Source: Clostridiales bacterium UBA1390 | GTDB taxonomy: Bacteria > Bacillota > Clostridia > Lachnospirales > Bianqueaceae | Assembly (NCBI GenBank): GCA_002305315.1 | Contig: DBQQ01000001.1 | Span: 1-20,658 of the forward strand | Length of the DNA: 20,658 bases | Direction of reading: 5' to 3' | Shown here: positions 1-6,875 of the stretch, one piece after another | How the letters are laid out: each line of letters begins with the position of its first letter | How positions within the stretch are numbered: position 1 is the first letter of the stretch | Notes under the pieces: generated by a model | What the model was told of the DNA's origin: nothing | What the model saw: the letters and a program-made list of their open reading frames with translations, nothing else | Databases searched by the model: none | Made by a program: the position numbers and the translations under genes

Positions 1-191
1 AATCTATTGTAAATTTTACATTTCCTGATGATACTTTCTGGACTCGAGGAAAGAGGACTCGAGGTGAGGATATTCTCCGTCCATGTATCATCGCCCCACC
101 AAAATCCATTGTAAATTTTACATTTCCTGATGATACTTTCCCGATCCAAATACCATCCAAATCAAACAAGAGGACTCAAGGTAAGGATACC
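1..191. repeat. Imperfect tandem repeat, two copies, with an internal palindrome
   Basis: A 38-bp segment at 1-38 recurs at 103-140 with a single mismatch (T at 5, C at 107). A second element at 51-74 (AAGAGGACTCGAGGTGAGG...) recurs at 168-191 with a few changes. The two offsets are 102 and 117 bases, so the unit is roughly 100-117 bp. Each 38-mer contains the perfect palindrome TGTAAA-T-TTTACA (8-20 and 110-122). The second copy is also flanked by GTATCATC (85-92) and its complement GATGATAC (130-137). No gene is visible in 1-247. The repeat lies beyond the terminator of the DUF4097 unit, so it may belong to a locus left of the window. Confidence 0.8.
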
Positions 192-204
192 CTAAGCCAC
201 CAAT

Positions 205-238
205 AAAAAAGGAGCCGTGAACATAAAATCACAGCTCC
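205..238 (-). terminator. Intrinsic terminator of the PadR-DUF1700/DUF4097 operon
   Basis: Read on the minus strand, GGAGCTGTG (238-230) pairs with CACGGCTCC (219-211) around a 10-nt loop, a 9-bp stem with one G-U pair. Six U residues follow (210-205). It starts 9 bases past the stop codon of the membrane protein gene. Confidence 0.9.
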
Positions 239-247
239 CTCATCATT

Positions 248-1471
248 TTAATCCCAGTGATTTACAAATTCGTATTCGATCTCACCGCTTTCCGTGGTGA
301 TGCTAATCATTCTGGAACCTGTTCCCGTTCCGGCCTTGGCTCTGCCGGAAGTGGTCTGCGTTTGTACGGTGTAATCTGAGTTGGTACCGCGTAGTTTCAC
401 GTCGACCTCGCCGCTGGCATTGACGACAGTTGCTGTCTGCGCCTCGATCTCCAGATCGATGCTGCCTGCTGTATTATTGACCTGCAGGTCGTTGATGACA
501 CAAGCTTCTGTATCAATGTCTCCATTGGTACTCGTGATCTGAACCGTACTTCCTGTACAATTGGCCAAGTCAATATCGCCATTTGTGCTGGACATAATCG
601 TGGTCTCCGGCAGGCTCAGGTTGGTGATATCGATTTCGCCGTTCGTTGTAGATACCTCCAATGTGACCGCTCCCTGCGGAAGATAAATCCACAGCTTATA
701 GTCATCATCATCTCGTCCTTGCCGTGTGATCTGTTCCTGGCTAGATTTTTGTTCGATGTAGAGTGTACCATTTTCCTGACGCATTTCATACCACAGCGTA
801 TCGCTCTGCTGATACACAGCCCGCAGCTCTGTTCCGTCTCCGGGCATGATGCGAATTTCGTCAATCAGACTGCTCACCGAAAGCTGCTGTACAGAGGACA
901 TATCTAGTAGATATTCTTCTCGGGTGAAGCCTGCGCTTGAGGAAATGCTGTTGTTCGCGGTCCCCTGCGAGTTCTGGGCTACGCTGCCGCCGTCGGAAGA
1001 CTGCGAATTCTGTGCTGCACTGCTTGCATCCACCTGCTGAACGTTCTGCGATGTATTCTGCACATATCTATAATCATCATTGTCGTCCAGACGAGCCAGC
1101 GAAAACATCAGAATGGTGACAGCAATTATGAGCGCCACGACTCCAATGACAATAGCAACGATACCGGCTACAGACAGATGCCGGTTCCTGCTCTGCCTTA
1201 CAGGCGCGCTATTCACCTCTCTTTGAGGTTCCCTATCTCTTTGAGACTCCCTGTCTCTTTGAGGTTCCCTGTCTCCATGTGCTTCCTGCCGGATAGATCG
1301 CACAATATCGTCCAAGCTGCCCAGCGCGGCGACCGCCTCCTCCTCTGTCATGCCCTCCTCCATCCGATCATCAATCATCTCACTATAAAATGCTGCTGAC
1401 TTTTCAGCATCCTCATTCGAGAAATCCGCAAGCCTCTCCCGCAGCAATGCTAAAAATTCTGCTTTTTTCAT
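248..1471 (-). CDS. Membrane protein with DUF1700 (HAAS-like) N-terminus and DUF4097-like beta-repeat domain
   Basis: This 407-residue protein is partner to the PadR regulator just upstream. Residues 1-60 (MKKAEFLALLRERLADF..., then EEEAVAALGSLDDIVRSI) match the helical DUF1700/HAAS domain found beside PadR genes. Residues 66-85 are a charged repeat (REPQRD/RESQRD/REPQRE), 102-126 form one transmembrane helix, and 135-180 are a Gln/Ser-rich linker. Residues about 185-405 hold a beta-solenoid-like series of TNGEIDI, TNGDIDL, TNGDIDT, AGSIDL and SGEVDV units typical of DUF4097 putative adhesins. The start at 1471 was chosen over an in-frame ATG at 1534 because it overlaps the padR stop (ATGA), has AGGAGG upstream and opens the conserved domain. 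Such pairs are often linked to envelope-stress responses (family knowledge); the exact role is unknown. Confidence 0.9.
   Translation of the reverse strand: MKKAEFLALLRERLADFSNEDAEKSAAFYSEMIDDRMEEGMTEEEAVAALGSLDDIVRSIRQEAHGDREPQRDRESQRDREPQREVNSAPVRQSRNRHLSVAGIVAIVIGVVALIIAVTILMFSLARLDDNDDYRYVQNTSQNVQQVDASSAAQNSQSSDGGSVAQNSQGTANNSISSSAGFTREEYLLDMSSVQQLSVSSLIDEIRIMPGDGTELRAVYQQSDTLWYEMRQENGTLYIEQKSSQEQITRQGRDDDDYKLWIYLPQGAVTLEVSTTNGEIDITNLSLPETTIMSSTNGDIDLANCTGSTVQITSTNGDIDTEACVINDLQVNNTAGSIDLEIEAQTATVVNASGEVDVKLRGTNSDYTVQTQTTSGRAKAGTGTGSRMISITTESGEIEYEFVNHWD
1219..1272 (-). repeat. Three in-frame 18-bp repeats in the DUF1700/DUF4097 gene
   Basis: Three consecutive 18-bp units (1219-1236, 1237-1254, 1255-1272) of the form CTCTTTGAGRYTCCCTRT on the plus strand encode the hexapeptides REPQRE, RESQRD and REPQRD next to the transmembrane segment. 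They are nearly identical at the DNA level, so copy number may vary by slippage or recombination without breaking the frame. Confidence 0.85.
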
Positions 1472-1794
1472 CCTCCGGTTCCTCCTGTCACTTGGTTTTC
1501 GATAAAATGATAAATCTCCATCATTTCTTTCCATTCTTCCAGAAATGCCCGAATCTTCTTCTGTCCCTTTCCGGTAATCCGATAATACTTTCGGAGACGA
1601 CTGTTATGCTCCACTGTATACACGGTGACGCATTCGTTCTTTTCCAATCGTTTCAGAACCGGGTACAGGGTAGATTCTGAAACCTCGATGCCGGATGGTA
1701 GATCCTTGATCATCTGATACCCATAGGACTCGCCTCGCGTCAGTACTGAGAGAACACAGATCTCCAGAACGCCTCGTTTTAACTGTGCATCCAT
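1468..1794 (-). CDS. PadR family transcriptional regulator
   Basis: A 108-residue single-domain regulator. The winged-helix PadR core is clear: MDAQLKRGVLEICVLSVL, GESYGYQMIKDL, SESTLYPVLKRLEK, then the wing with RKYYRITGKGQKKIRAF, and a short C-terminal helix (LEEWKEMMEIYHFIENQV) of the kind used for dimerisation. Length is normal for the short PadR class. The start at 1794 is preferred over an in-frame ATG at 1815 because AAAGGGGG lies at good spacing before it. Its stop overlaps the start of the membrane protein as ATGA, implying translational coupling. Its promoter contains a palindrome, so autorepression is likely (inference). The inducer is unknown. Confidence 0.95.
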   Translation of the reverse strand: MDAQLKRGVLEICVLSVLTRGESYGYQMIKDLPSGIEVSESTLYPVLKRLEKNECVTVYTVEHNSRLRKYYRITGKGQKKIRAFLEEWKEMMEIYHFIENQVTGGTGG

Positions 1795-1816
1795 TTCGAA
1801 TACCCCCTTTCGCATA

Positions 1817-1847
1817 ATACTATATTACACGTAGTATCATTTGTCAA
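1817..1847 (-). promoter_or_regulatory. padR promoter with overlapping palindromic operator
   Basis: On the minus strand, TTGACA (1847-1842) is followed by a 17-bp spacer and TATAGT (1824-1819). A perfect inverted repeat, ATACTA-N9-TAGTAT (1817-1837), covers the -10 and most of the spacer. ATAC/GTAT half-sites fit PadR operators in general, so this is the probable autoregulation site of the gene downstream. Confidence 0.8.
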
Positions 1848-1906
1848 GAGGTATTCGAAGAATTTCTCAAAAATATTTTTCCCCGAAATCACAGCGCCAA
1901 TGCAAC

Positions 1907-1937
1907 AAAAAAGGCCATTGCGTTATTTGCAATGACC
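1907..1937 (-). terminator. Intrinsic terminator overlapping the end of the zinc-ribbon membrane protein gene
   Basis: On the minus strand GGTCATTGC (1937-1929) pairs with GCAATGGCC (1921-1913), a 9-bp stem with one U-G pair, followed by six U residues (1912-1907). The upstream arm and loop contain the last codons and the TAA stop (1925-1923) of the upstream gene, so a terminating ribosome could influence folding. Confidence 0.8.
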
Positions 1938-2270
1938 TAGTCTTTCCATCTGTGAGTCTGCCATAAAAGATGCGCGGCAGTCAGGGCACCTATTGCCGAT
2001 CAGCGGCTTGTAGAATAGGCGATGTCCACAGTGGGGGCACACACTCTGCCTGGATCTGAACGGCAGATATCCGAAACTATATAGCAACATCAGGAGTATC
2101 ATGCCAAAATTCCACCATTCGCGCCCTAAGAAACAGGATACTACCAGATCCACGCCCACGAGCACGGTAAACAGCCGCCAAATCCAAACGGCATGCTCCT
2201 GCCTGACACCGCTCAAAATGATCGCCGTCACCATCCAAAAGCCCCATTCCAGATAGAACATCCGATCCAT
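1923..2270 (-). CDS. Small membrane protein with C-terminal zinc ribbon, function unknown
   Basis: A 115-residue protein that I cannot assign to a named family. Hydrophobic segments at about 9-21, 32-48 and 55-69 suggest two or three membrane helices. A soluble tail follows with two CxxC knuckles, CPHCGHRLFYK (C78, C81) and CPDC (C95, C98), 13 residues apart, typical of a structural zinc ribbon. The start has GAGGAG about nine bases upstream and a well-formed promoter. It is a single-gene unit between the PadR operon and the GH2 gene, with no obvious link to the sugar genes. The membrane topology is inferred by eye. Confidence 0.75.
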   Translation of the reverse strand: MDRMFYLEWGFWMVTAIILSGVRQEHAVWIWRLFTVLVGVDLVVSCFLGREWWNFGMILLMLLYSFGYLPFRSRQSVCPHCGHRLFYKPLIGNRCPDCRASFMADSQMERLGHCK

Positions 2271-2297
2271 CTCACGTCTCTCCTCTCAACCATTAGG

Positions 2298-2326
2298 ATA
2301 TTATCAATCTATCATAGTCCTGTAAA
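2298..2326 (-). promoter_or_regulatory. Promoter of the zinc-ribbon membrane protein gene
   Basis: TTTACA (2326-2321), a 17-bp spacer and TAATAT (2303-2298) read on the minus strand, about 28 bases before the start codon at 2270. Confidence 0.6.
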
Positions 2327-2429
2327 GGATGCGTTTTTTCTTCATGAATTTCCGGTAAAATATGATCTCTTTTCTTCGGTCTAAGCACTCTTACATTTGC
2401 AATCCAACAAATATATTTTTCTCTTTTTA

Positions 2430-2458
2430 TTGACTTTATAACAGTGTGATGATAGAAT
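2430..2458 (+). promoter_or_regulatory. Promoter of the GH2 gene
   Basis: TTGACT (2430-2435), a 17-bp spacer and TAGAAT (2453-2458) lie 32 bases before the GH2 start at 2491. GGAAAGG just upstream of the ATG is the probable ribosome binding site. TTTGCAAT (2396-2403), the complement of a motif also seen near the AraC and fucosidase promoters, lies 27 bases upstream of the -35. Confidence 0.7.
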
Positions 2459-2490
2459 GAAAAAAACGATAACGGAAAGGATGAATCGCA

Positions 2491-5238
2491 ATGGATTATC
2501 ATCTGGATCTCTGCGGTCTCTGGGATTTCGCATATCGCGCAGACCGTACTTTCGACCTCGACACCCTTCCTTCTGACCAGGAATTTTGTACGGACATGCC
2601 GATTCCCGGCTACTGGGACGACCATCTCGATCGTCTGAAACATACGTCCCTATGGTCCCGCGATGTTCGTTTCAATCCCAACTATCGGCAGATCGAATAC
2701 CCACTGGGTAGCGGAAAGCCCTTTGACACTTCCCTTCCTTTTTTGCTGGGAAACGGCTGGTATAGACGACGGCTCCGGATTCCCGCGCAGTGGAAGGATC
2801 ATGTCGTCCTGCTGCGCATAGCCGGCGCGAAGATGGATCTGGCGGTATGGATCAATGGTCAGCCGATCATCCTGCATCAAAACCATCTTGCCGGCCTTTG
2901 TCTGCCGATTCAGAAGATGCTGCGCCCCGGAGAAACCAATGAGATCATCCTGGGAGTCAGCAATCTCCGTCAGAACCTGGTCAGCTGCGAAACCAGGGGC
3001 TACAAGGGATTCAGCGCCGGGATCTATGGTCCTGTCAGTATCGAAGCAAGCCCCCAGTATGCCATCTCCGATGTCTATGCCTATCCGGATCCCGATCTTA
3101 ATACCCTGCATGTAGAGGTAGAGGGAACGGGACTGGATTCAGTAAGCCCTCGTTTTCACTGGAGCATCCGAGAAACCTCGGAGGGTCCAGCGCTCCTAGA
3201 GGGTGTGTCAGATACCGATCATTTCGCCTGTTCTATAGAGGGGCTGACTCCCTGGTCAGATCAAAATCCATGCCTTTATCATCTCGAGGTGCAGGCTTAT
3301 CTGGGGAATGTGCCCTGCGGCAGGTATGCAAGGCGCCTGGGCATTCGATATTTACAGACCCGGGGACAATCCATCCTGCTCAACGGAACGCCGACCCTGC
3401 TTCGGGGTCTCACCGACCACGGTTATTTCCCCTTGACCTGCACTCCGCCGATGGATACAGCCTATTACCGAAAGGCGGTTCAAAAATACCAGGAAATCGG
3501 CTTTAACTGGATTCGTTTTCATACCACCGCGCCCCATGAGGCCTATCTGGATGCCTGCGATGAGCTGGGTATGATGGTACAGGTGGAGGCTCCCAATGGT
3601 TTCGACAATACCCAGTGGGAACAGATTCTCCGTCGATGCCGCCGGCATCCTTCTGTCGTTCTCTACTGCGGCGGCAACGAGGTGCCCTTAACCGATTCTA
3701 TACTGGACCAATTAGAACAATGCCGGCAACTCCAGCAGCAGCTGGTTCCAGATGCCCTGTTCAGCCCCATGGAAGCATTGCTCGGAGCAGACTGGCTGCC
3801 TGATGAAGGTAACGTCTGCGAGAAGCCTCTCCCGCATGATCCGGAAAAGATGGTGCGCGTGCGTGCCATGAGTGATGTGCTTGAACCTCAGAAGCACATC
3901 GGAATCGGTGTAGCCGGAACTCGTTGGCAGGATCTCGAGCCTCTGATTTCCTTCTATGAAAGGCCCTATCTCAGCCATGAAGTGGGCATTCTGGATACCT
4001 ATATCCCTCTGGATCTGGAAAAGCGCTATGAGGGAACCCGTATCGGTACTTCACTCTTCTCTGGCGCACGCGCACTGCTGCAGGAGGCCGGGCTCCTGGA
4101 GTCCGCTCCTCTGTATTATCGGCACTCCTGCTACTGGAGCGCCGTACTCCGGAAACTCGACATCGAACTTCTGCGTCTGACCCGCGGTGTCTCCGGTTAC
4201 GATTATCTGGGCGCCATCGATTGCCACTGGCATCGCTGCGGCTATACCCCCGGTATTCTGAATGAATTCCACGAGTACAAACCGGGAGAGGATGCTGCCC
4301 AGATCCTGCGTTATAATGGCGAAGGCCTCGTCCTGGCCGATCTCGGAGAACATCGGAACTACCGTTGCGGCGAAGAGATCACATTCTCCGTCTTCTCTTC
4401 CCTCTATGGTTCTCATACAGAAGGCCCCGCCACTTTGGAAGTTCGTCTGACCGGTTCCCGTCAGCGCCTGTTTGGGTCCGCCTCTTACGATATCTCTCGA
4501 GTTCCTTTGTATGATCGAGCGCTTCTGCAGCAGGTCACCCTGACGGCGCCCACACTCTCGCAGCCGGAACCGTGCTGTCTGTCGCTCCGTCTCATCGGCC
4601 CGGATTATATGCTCGAGAACCAATACAGCCTCTGGCTGTTCCCCGATGTCCAGCCGGACTGGCAGGATATCCGTGCATTTCATCACGCGGATCCCGATCT
4701 GCTTCCCTTCCTGCAATCAGGAGGACGCGCGCTGATCCTGTCTCCGCTCAACATGTCCTGGCAGCCGCTCCATTTCCGAAAGCTGAACGCCGGAAGAACC
4801 CTGGGTACAACTGCCACCGTCCTGCATGATCATCCGGTCTGGGAAGGATTTCCCCAGGAAGGATGGTGTGATCTTCAGTTCTATCCTATGATGGAACCCG
4901 CCTGTTCTGTCGTCTTTGATGAGCATATGCCGCTGCCATTTCATCCGATTCTGGAAACGGTCCATTCCTATAAGATCATCCGCAAGCAGGCCGCCATGTT
5001 CGAATTTACCGTCGGCGCGGGCCGCGCACTGGTCTGCACACTGCAGATGGAGGGAGACGACCCGGCGCAGAAGTATCTGCTGGCACAGATTCTGGAATAC
5101 ATGCGCAGTTCCGCATTCCAGCCCGCAGATGCTCTCACTCCGGATGCGGCCGAACGCATGCTGCTGGGAGGCCAGGCATTGACCATGGAGGAAGATCCTG
5201 ACATTGGTCCTGATGGCAATGCCGTCGTACTTCACTAA
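2491..5238 (+). CDS. Glycoside hydrolase family 2 protein, cytoplasmic
   Basis: A 915-residue GH2 enzyme without signal peptide. Residues about 5-190 form the N-terminal jelly-roll (LCGLWDF, then GNGWYRRRLRIP, VWINGQ, and a KGFSAGIYGPV motif), 190-285 the immunoglobulin-like domain and about 288-600 the TIM barrel. ILLNGTPTLLRGLTDHG opens the barrel, LYCGGNE gives the acid/base E397, and YLSHEVG gives the probable nucleophile E497. The HEVG nucleophile context differs from classical LacZ and UidA, so beta-galactosidase or beta-glucuronidase should not be assumed. A long C-terminal extension (about 600-915) contains SGGRALILSP, reminiscent of the Rossmann-like domains appended to some large GH2 proteins. 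It is monocistronic, next to a glycan uptake locus; an intracellular exo-glycosidase is likely and the substrate is unknown. Confidence 0.9.
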   Translation: MDYHLDLCGLWDFAYRADRTFDLDTLPSDQEFCTDMPIPGYWDDHLDRLKHTSLWSRDVRFNPNYRQIEYPLGSGKPFDTSLPFLLGNGWYRRRLRIPAQWKDHVVLLRIAGAKMDLAVWINGQPIILHQNHLAGLCLPIQKMLRPGETNEIILGVSNLRQNLVSCETRGYKGFSAGIYGPVSIEASPQYAISDVYAYPDPDLNTLHVEVEGTGLDSVSPRFHWSIRETSEGPALLEGVSDTDHFACSIEGLTPWSDQNPCLYHLEVQAYLGNVPCGRYARRLGIRYLQTRGQSILLNGTPTLLRGLTDHGYFPLTCTPPMDTAYYRKAVQKYQEIGFNWIRFHTTAPHEAYLDACDELGMMVQVEAPNGFDNTQWEQILRRCRRHPSVVLYCGGNEVPLTDSILDQLEQCRQLQQQLVPDALFSPMEALLGADWLPDEGNVCEKPLPHDPEKMVRVRAMSDVLEPQKHIGIGVAGTRWQDLEPLISFYERPYLSHEVGILDTYIPLDLEKRYEGTRIGTSLFSGARALLQEAGLLESAPLYYRHSCYWSAVLRKLDIELLRLTRGVSGYDYLGAIDCHWHRCGYTPGILNEFHEYKPGEDAAQILRYNGEGLVLADLGEHRNYRCGEEITFSVFSSLYGSHTEGPATLEVRLTGSRQRLFGSASYDISRVPLYDRALLQQVTLTAPTLSQPEPCCLSLRLIGPDYMLENQYSLWLFPDVQPDWQDIRAFHHADPDLLPFLQSGGRALILSPLNMSWQPLHFRKLNAGRTLGTTATVLHDHPVWEGFPQEGWCDLQFYPMMEPACSVVFDEHMPLPFHPILETVHSYKIIRKQAAMFEFTVGAGRALVCTLQMEGDDPAQKYLLAQILEYMRSSAFQPADALTPDAAERMLLGGQALTMEEDPDIGPDGNAVVLH

Positions 5239-5251
5239 CACAAAATCCCGT

Positions 5252-5307
5252 AAAAAAGCGCCATCTTCACGACATGTTCGTATCGTGAGGATGGCGCTTT
5301 TCTTTTG
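5252..5307. terminator. Bidirectional terminator between convergent GH2 and sugar-acid operons
   Basis: A 15-bp stem (5258-5272 with 5283-5297, GCGCCATC at the base, one G-T pair) with a 10-nt loop is flanked by six A residues on the left (5252-5257) and TTTTCTTTT on the right (5298-5306). It can therefore stop transcription from both the GH2 gene (plus) and the RraA operon (minus), whose stop codons lie at 5236-5238 and 5312-5310. Confidence 0.92.
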
Positions 5308-5309
5308 GA

Positions 5310-6101
5310 TTAAGCCTTCATAGGCTCTATACAGGAACACGGAAATCCCATGTTCTTTCCTGTGATTCGCGCAGTCTGCGCACAAAGTTCTATTTTTTTC
5401 CTCGTCTCAGCTTCCCCCATATGGCATTCATGGGTAAAGATGATCTGGCACGGCCCCCTGAAATGAATCACGCTTTCGTACAGATTCTTCTCATCCTTCT
5501 CTCGTTCTAAACGAATATGGGTACGGAAAAACCACAGACCCGCATCTGCGTCATACAGCATATGATCCTGGATCACTCTTTTACGCATGACATCATCATG
5601 ATAATAAGAGCATCGGTCATCATCTGCTGTCAATAGGCCCAGAATTCCGTACTCGGCCTGCTTCCAGGCTGCACAGCATGCATTCGTTCCTGCAAAGAAA
5701 TGTACACGAGGGATCCGGTCAATCGCCGCCTCCCCCACGATTCGCCGAAGATGCTTTATCACATAGGCATAATCTGCCGCCGCTTGCTGTACATCCCGAT
5801 TGATCGTTCTCGTTCCTCCATTATCTCCATAGACTGCGTTGCTATCCATCCCATGGAATCCAAATCGCAGCCAGTGCGCATTACGAGAGAATTCTTCCCG
5901 GTATTGCTGCGTCACATCTTCCAGCCGGAATCCGGATCGTGCGTCCCGTCCAAAACAATAACACGAGAACACAGCTCCATAGGCAACATGCATTTCCTGG
6001 AGAAAGGAAAAGACAGGGTGTGAAAACAGTGTGTCGTATGGTTTCTCTGTCAGATCCCGAAACGATTCTATAAAATCGTCAATCGAAAAATGGATCACCA
6101 C
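5310..6101 (-). CDS. NodB-like (polysaccharide deacetylase superfamily) protein, function uncertain
   Basis: A 263-residue cytoplasmic protein that resembles the glycoside hydrolase/deacetylase (NodB-like) fold. It begins HFSIDDF, with the DD pair (D8-D9) where deacetylases bind metal. Later come HWLRFGFHGMD (H83), the strand-like HFFAGTNACCAAWKQAEYGILGLL, and a late FTHECHM motif (H224, H227). Length and the lack of signal peptide or anchor set it apart from secreted peptidoglycan or chitin deacetylases; deacetylation of an imported sugar is one possibility (inference). The start is a GTG two bases after the SDR stop; another GTG follows immediately. No strong Shine-Dalgarno is seen, so translation probably depends on coupling. 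It is the last gene of the five-gene operon. Confidence 0.6.
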   Translation of the reverse strand: MVIHFSIDDFIESFRDLTEKPYDTLFSHPVFSFLQEMHVAYGAVFSCYCFGRDARSGFRLEDVTQQYREEFSRNAHWLRFGFHGMDSNAVYGDNGGTRTINRDVQQAAADYAYVIKHLRRIVGEAAIDRIPRVHFFAGTNACCAAWKQAEYGILGLLTADDDRCSYYHDDVMRKRVIQDHMLYDADAGLWFFRTHIRLEREKDEKNLYESVIHFRGPCQIIFTHECHMGEAETRKKIELCAQTARITGKNMGFPCSCIEPMKA

Positions 6102-6103
6102 GT

Positions 6104-6874
6104 TTAGAACCCGATCAGCGCACCGCCATCCACCGGCAGGCAGACGCCATTGATGTAGCGGGCCGCGTCGCTGGAAAGGAATACCGCTGCCATGCCAATG
6201 TCCATCGGATCGCCCACCTTTTTCATGGGGATCCGTCCCAGGATCTTTTGGAGACGCGGGGGATCGTTATCCGTCGCCTGGTGGAACATGGGTGTCTCGA
6301 TCCATCCCGGTGCAATGGCATTGACGCGCACGCCCTCCGGTCCGCATTCTGCAGCCAGGACATGGACCAAACCCAGGTACCCTGCCTTTGCGGTTGCGTA
6401 TCCCGCCACCTGGGGCTGTCCGATATAGCTCGTCATACTGGCCTGGAACAGAATACTACCCTTCTTCTGCTCCTTCATATGTGGTACCAACGCCTTGGTC
6501 AATGCGAACGCACCCACCAGATGCACATCGAGTACCTTCTCATAATCTTCCACGGTCATATCCTCGATCGTCTTCTTGCAATGATTGCCCGCGTTATTCA
6601 CCAGGATCGTCACGGGCCCCTGTTCCGCGATGATCTGATCCACCAGCTGCTGTGTCTTATCCGTATCCGTCACATTGAACTGATAAAATACCGCGTTACC
6701 CTCAAACTCTTCCAGAATCTTCGCTGCCTTTTCGGGCTGTTCCCGGCTCAATACCACAGCCTTGGCGCCCGCTCCCACCATGCAGCGGGTGATGGCTAAT
6801 CCCAGGCCCGTAAGGCCCCCCGTGATGATGGCAGTTCTTCCCTTTAATGAGAACATTTCATTGGTCTCGAACAT
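6104..6874 (-). CDS. SDR family NAD(P)-dependent oxidoreductase, sugar/sugar-acid dehydrogenase type
   Basis: A 256-residue classical short-chain dehydrogenase. The cofactor motif TGGLTGLG is at 18-25, NNAG at 93-96, the catalytic triad at S146, Y159 and K163 (YATAK), and the C-terminal PVDGG at 248-252. Overall it resembles the gluconate 5-dehydrogenase / KduD group, which interconverts keto and hydroxy forms of hexonates and deoxy-ketohexonates. The start at 6874 is preferred over longer in-frame options because GGAGGGAT precedes it and it lies one base after the UxaA stop. With the dehydratase and the RraA-like protein it probably acts on an aldonate or a 2-keto-3-deoxy acid such as 2-keto-3-deoxy-fuconate (inference); the exact substrate cannot be read from sequence. 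Confidence 0.9.
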   Translation of the reverse strand: MFETNEMFSLKGRTAIITGGLTGLGLAITRCMVGAGAKAVVLSREQPEKAAKILEEFEGNAVFYQFNVTDTDKTQQLVDQIIAEQGPVTILVNNAGNHCKKTIEDMTVEDYEKVLDVHLVGAFALTKALVPHMKEQKKGSILFQASMTSYIGQPQVAGYATAKAGYLGLVHVLAAECGPEGVRVNAIAPGWIETPMFHQATDNDPPRLQKILGRIPMKKVGDPMDIGMAAVFLSSDAARYINGVCLPVDGGALIGF

Positions 6875-6875
6875 G

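Noticed and set aside
1..191. CRISPR array
   Set aside because: Only two repeat copies, different offsets for the two repeated elements, and the intervening DNA is itself partly repeated, so there are no unique spacers of constant length.
4051..5385. Two minus-strand frames of about 220 codons inside and past GH2
   Set aside because: They are antisense to GH2, one crosses the bidirectional terminator, and no promoter or domain supports them.
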